Origin: Paraburkholderia dioscoreae
Lineage (GTDB): Bacteria; Pseudomonadota; Gammaproteobacteria; Burkholderiales; Burkholderiaceae
Direction: 5' to 3'
Assembly (NCBI RefSeq): GCF_902459535.1
Contig: NZ_LR699553.1
Coordinates: forward strand, 2,294,001 to 2,358,000
DNA length: 64,000 nt
In this document: piece by piece, positions 61,248-64,000 of the stretch
Layout of the letters: every line of letters begins with the position of its first letter
How positions within the stretch are numbered: the stretch's first letter is position 1
Translations under genes and position numbers: made by a program
The notes under the pieces: generated by a model
The model's database searches: none
The model's input: only the letters and a program-made list of their open reading frames with translations
What the model was told of the DNA's origin: nothing

Positions 61248-62647
61248 TGGGCGCGTCGATTCGCCGGCGCCTCGCGTTGCTGGTGCTCGCCAGCATCGTA
61301 CTGATGTGGGGCATCGCGCTCGTGTCCAGCTATCGTCAGGCCACGCGCGAAGTCGGCGAATGGGAAGATGCGCGGCTCGCCGAACTCGCGCAGATTCTCG
61401 CCCTGCTCGATCAGCGCAATCTGAGCACGCTCGCCAACGCGCGCATCGACGTGCGCGAAGAGGAAAGGCACGGCGAGCCCGGCGCCAACGACAACGACGA
61501 CGACGACTCGCTGCCTCGCGACGCACTATTCCAGGTGCGCGGCCGGAGCGGCGAAGTGCTGGCGGGCAGCCCGCAATTGCGCGAACTCGGCGCATGGGAT
61601 CTGCCCGTGCCGGTCGCGAGCGGTGCGCGCGACATCACGCTCGGCGGCCAGATGTATCACTCGTTCACTTTGCGCGACACCCTGCTCGGCCACACGGTGC
61701 GCGTCTTCGAACTGGCCAACACGCGCAGCGACCTGGTGAGCGGCGTCGCGAGCCGGATCGCCCGCCCCACGCTGATCGCGCTGCCGGTGCTGGCGGTGCT
61801 GGTATGGTTCAGCATCGGCTGGAGTCTGGCGCCGCTCAGGGTGCTGTCGGGCGCGATTCGCGCGCGCGACGTGAACCGGCTGGAGCCGGTCGATATCGGC
61901 CGCGCGCCGACCGAGGTGCGCCCGCTCGTCGATGCGATCAATCTGCTCCTGTCGCGTTTGCTGCACTCGCTGGAGCGCGAACGCGCGTTTACCGCCGACG
62001 CCGCCCATGAACTGAAAACGCCGCTTGCCGCGATCAAGGTGCAGGCGCAGGTGGCCCTGGCCGAAACGGATAAGGCGCGGCAGCGGCTCGCCATGGAACG
62101 CGTGGTGCAAGGCGTGGATCGCAGCGCGCGCCTCGCGGAGCAGTTGCTGCTGCTCGCGCGTCTGGACGTGCACGAAAAGATGACGGCGGCGCCGCTCAAA
62201 CCCGCCGTGGTCGCAAAGAACGCGCTGCTCGCCAACGAGCGCAGCGCACAGCAGAAAAACATTCACGTGACGCTGACGGGCGACATGCGCGCCGAGATCA
62301 ACGCGGAGCCCGTGCTGATCGGCATCCTGCTCGACAATCTGCTCGATAACGCGATCAAGTACGGGCGCGCCGGCGGCAGCATCGAAGTGGCGGTGCAGCA
62401 CGCCGAAGACCGCATACAGGTGACCGTGCGCGACGACGGCCCCGGCGTCGCGCCAGGCGATCTCGACCGTCTGACGAATCGTTTTTTCCGGGCGACCGGC
62501 AATCAGGCCACCGGCAGCGGGCTGGGCCTTTCGATCGTCGCGCGGATTGCGGAACATTTCGGCGCGAGCCTGCGTCTCGGCAAAGGCATCGGCGAACGGG
62601 GACTCGCGGTCGAGGTGTCGTTTCCCGCTTATACGCAGGCGAGTTGA
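61247..62647 (+). CDS. sensor histidine kinase
   Basis: A 466-residue inner-membrane kinase of the QseC/PmrB-like class. The N-terminal helix LALLVLASIVLMWGIALV and a second helix near residue 180 (LIALPVLAVLVWFSIGW) flank a periplasmic domain of about 150 residues. That domain contains an acidic run (residues 82-87, D-N-D-D-D-D) that could bind cations. The H-box FTADAAHELKTPLA has the phospho-acceptor His254; N-box LLDNLLDNAIKYG, G1 DDGPGV and G2 GSGLGLSI are intact. GGAG lies 8-9 bases upstream of the ATG. Signal and targets are unknown. Confidence 0.92.
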   Translation: MGASIRRRLALLVLASIVLMWGIALVSSYRQATREVGEWEDARLAELAQILALLDQRNLSTLANARIDVREEERHGEPGANDNDDDDSLPRDALFQVRGRSGEVLAGSPQLRELGAWDLPVPVASGARDITLGGQMYHSFTLRDTLLGHTVRVFELANTRSDLVSGVASRIARPTLIALPVLAVLVWFSIGWSLAPLRVLSGAIRARDVNRLEPVDIGRAPTEVRPLVDAINLLLSRLLHSLERERAFTADAAHELKTPLAAIKVQAQVALAETDKARQRLAMERVVQGVDRSARLAEQLLLLARLDVHEKMTAAPLKPAVVAKNALLANERSAQQKNIHVTLTGDMRAEINAEPVLIGILLDNLLDNAIKYGRAGGSIEVAVQHAEDRIQVTVRDDGPGVAPGDLDRLTNRFFRATGNQATGSGLGLSIVARIAEHFGASLRLGKGIGERGLAVEVSFPAYTQAS

Positions 62648-62775
62648 GGAGAAAGCAGAAGCGGGCCTCGCATCGACGCATCTCGCTTGTGAGGGTGCGC
62701 TTTCCCGCGTCCACGCGCCCCATGTGCTGCGAACCGTTGTGCCTTGGTGATCCTGCGGCGCGCGCCGTTCGGTCT

Positions 62776-63771
62776 CTAAGGCGCGCGCTCGAACGCTCGC
62801 TGCGGCGCCCGATTCGACGACTCCGCGAACTGCCACGCAATCAGCCCCGGCACGAATATCACGAGATCGCGAATCCGGCGCGCACCGGCCAGCGCGAGAC
62901 AGATGGAAGGATCGAGGCCGAGCGCGCCGCCGATCAGAATGAAGCCGCCCTCCTGCACGCCCAGGCCGCCCGGCACGAAGAACGCCGCGCTGCTGATCGC
63001 CTGGATCAGCGATTCGATCACCACCGCTTCGACGAGCGTGACGTGCACGCCGAGAAAGTACAGCGCCAGCCAGATTTCCAGCGACGTGAGAAAGCACTGC
63101 AGCGGTTGCCAGAAAAACAGATAGCGCAGCACCACGCCACGCCGCCGCCAGATCAGCTTGATGGCCTGATCGATCTGCGCCGACTGGCCGACCAGCGCGG
63201 CAAGCTTGCCGCTCGTCATATGATTGAGTGCGCGCGTGATGCGTTCGAACGGACTCGCGTGCTGCACGAGCGCGAACAGCACGAGGAGCGGCGTGAGCAC
63301 CACCACGCCCCAGGCCAGTTGCCCGGCAAGCCTGAGCGTGTCGGAATGCGCATGCGCGAACAGAAAGCCGATGCCGACCATCGTGAAGAGCAACTGGCTG
63401 ATCACCGTAAGCTGCATGTCGACGATGATGCTGCCCACCGCCGTGGACGGCCGCACGCCCCAGCGCCGCAGCATGCGGAACGACACCACTTCGCCGCCGA
63501 TGCGCGCCACCGGCAGCATGCTGTTGACCGATTCGCGCACCCACGCGAGGTGCAGCATGTTGAAGATGCCGGGACGGTTCGCGCCGCGAATCAGCGAACG
63601 CCAGTCGCAGGCATTGGCGAGCATCGGCAGCACGTGCGCGAGCGCGGCTAGCAGCAGTCCCGCGCCGGCCGCGCGCAGTGCGCCGAGCACGGCGCCGGGA
63701 TTGTCGTGCCAGACGAGCCAGAGCGACGCCAGCAGGCCGGCTAGCGCGGCCACGCGGCCGAGATGCTTCAT
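62776..63771 (-). CDS. hpnL: HpnL-like membrane protein (LPG synthase transmembrane family)
   Basis: A 331-residue multi-pass membrane protein of the UPF0104/AglD family. HpnL-type signatures include NACDWRSLIRGANRPG, VRESVNSMLPVARIGGEVVSFRMLRR and the FFVPGGLGVQEGGFILIGGALGLDPSICLALAGARRIRDL segment. In hopanoid gene sets HpnL is a putative membrane protein of unresolved biochemical role. The start is the ATG at 63771; a GTG three bases earlier is possible. It follows the clipped glycosyltransferase gene on the same strand. Confidence 0.85.
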   Translation of the reverse strand: MKHLGRVAALAGLLASLWLVWHDNPGAVLGALRAAGAGLLLAALAHVLPMLANACDWRSLIRGANRPGIFNMLHLAWVRESVNSMLPVARIGGEVVSFRMLRRWGVRPSTAVGSIIVDMQLTVISQLLFTMVGIGFLFAHAHSDTLRLAGQLAWGVVVLTPLLVLFALVQHASPFERITRALNHMTSGKLAALVGQSAQIDQAIKLIWRRRGVVLRYLFFWQPLQCFLTSLEIWLALYFLGVHVTLVEAVVIESLIQAISSAAFFVPGGLGVQEGGFILIGGALGLDPSICLALAGARRIRDLVIFVPGLIAWQFAESSNRAPQRAFERAP

Positions 63772-63873
63772 CACGCGCCCACCTCGTGCGCGCGCTTCCG
63801 GCGCGTTGCCCTGCGTTCAGAAGCTGCTTCGAAAAAACGATCCATCATGCCAATCCACGCTGCCCTTCGTCCG

Positions 63874-64000
63874 TCATTCGTCCTGCGCCGCCGACAACAG
63901 GCCGTCGCCGTCCACCTTGAAGCTGAAGCCTCGCCAGATCACGCGCGACGAGCAGAAGCTCGCGACGAAAATCGCAAACGATACGATATCCCATAACGGC
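63874..64000 (-). CDS. glycosyltransferase-like protein, C-terminus only
   Basis: Partial, 41 codons plus stop at the right edge: LWDIVSFAIFVASF followed by RVIWRGFSFKV. The pattern of a final membrane helix and V-(I/V)-W-R-G matches the C-terminus of HpnI-like glycosyltransferases, including the one at 58620 (HVVWRGARVPV). It is probably a related glycosyltransferase of the hopanoid locus, about 100 bp upstream of hpnL. The rest is outside the window. Confidence 0.6.
   Translation of the reverse strand, partial: PLWDIVSFAIFVASFCSSRVIWRGFSFKVDGDGLLSAAQDE

Noticed and set aside
61526..63544. 672-codon minus-strand frame antisense to the sensor kinase and merging with the HpnL region
   Set aside because: Typical high-GC shadow; the kinase has all catalytic motifs on the plus strand and HpnL is in a different minus frame.
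1..64000. tRNA, rRNA, IS elements, integrases, prophage genes or a replication origin
   Set aside because: No cloverleaf-like sequence, transposase, integrase or origin-type repeat was recognised on reading both strands.

Overview
The window is about 64 kb of high-GC DNA (with local low-GC islands). Its gene families, catabolic content, hopanoid genes and T6SS gene order point to a plant- or soil-associated Burkholderiaceae, most likely Paraburkholderia. No rRNA, tRNA, IS element, prophage or CRISPR array was seen. Products were assigned by reading motifs and comparing with remembered families; no database search was run.

Layout. (1) 1-2.7 kb: an alpha/beta hydrolase cut by the left edge, coupled to a 2-oxoglutarate/Fe(II) oxygenase, with a 13-copy heptanucleotide repeat in its upstream region, then a LysR regulator. 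(2) 2.86-6.7 kb: an orphan, lower-GC gene for a 1278-residue protein whose C-terminal half is an array of about eleven helix-turn-helix-like units behind an effector-like N-terminal half. This is the best candidate here for something undescribed. (3) 6.7-9.9 kb: 2-aminoethylphosphonate degradation (phnW, phnX) with a divergent LysR regulator and a clear inverted-repeat operator. (4) 10-11.2 kb: an SDR and a 28-codon membrane-peptide gene. (5) 11.5-23.3 kb: an iac-like indole-3-acetate (auxin) catabolic locus (iacF, iacC, iacD, MFS, iacB, iacI, iacH, iacE) interleaved with the catechol ortho-cleavage operon catB-catA-catC and catR. A NahR-like LysR gene is divergent from iacC. iacA and iacG are not present.

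(6) 23.4-40.5 kb: a type VI secretion locus in two divergent arms, tagK?-tssE-tssA leftward and tssH-tssB-tssC-effector-immunity-hcp-tssJ-tssK-tssL-tssM rightward. An AT-rich intergenic region with a strong hairpin separates the arms. tssF, tssG, vgrG and PAAR genes are missing. (7) 40.5-45 kb: a small CopC/outer-membrane/DUF2946 set suggestive of copper handling, a TAXI-type TRAP binding protein, and a ProQ/FinO RNA chaperone. (8) 45-57.7 kb: a tightly overlapping operon for 2,5-furandicarboxylate and 2-furoate catabolism (hmfF-hmfG-hmfA-hmfB-hmfC-hmfD-hmfE, then an MFS transporter), bracketed by two close LysR paralogues in the same orientation. (9) 57.8-64 kb: hopanoid side-chain genes (hpnI, hpnK, hpnL and a clipped glycosyltransferase) around a two-component system.

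Functionally the window combines plant-derived carbon use (auxin, aromatics, furans), phosphonate scavenging, envelope remodelling and contact-dependent competition. Four-base ATGA or GTGA overlaps recur inside the operons and support the chosen starts.
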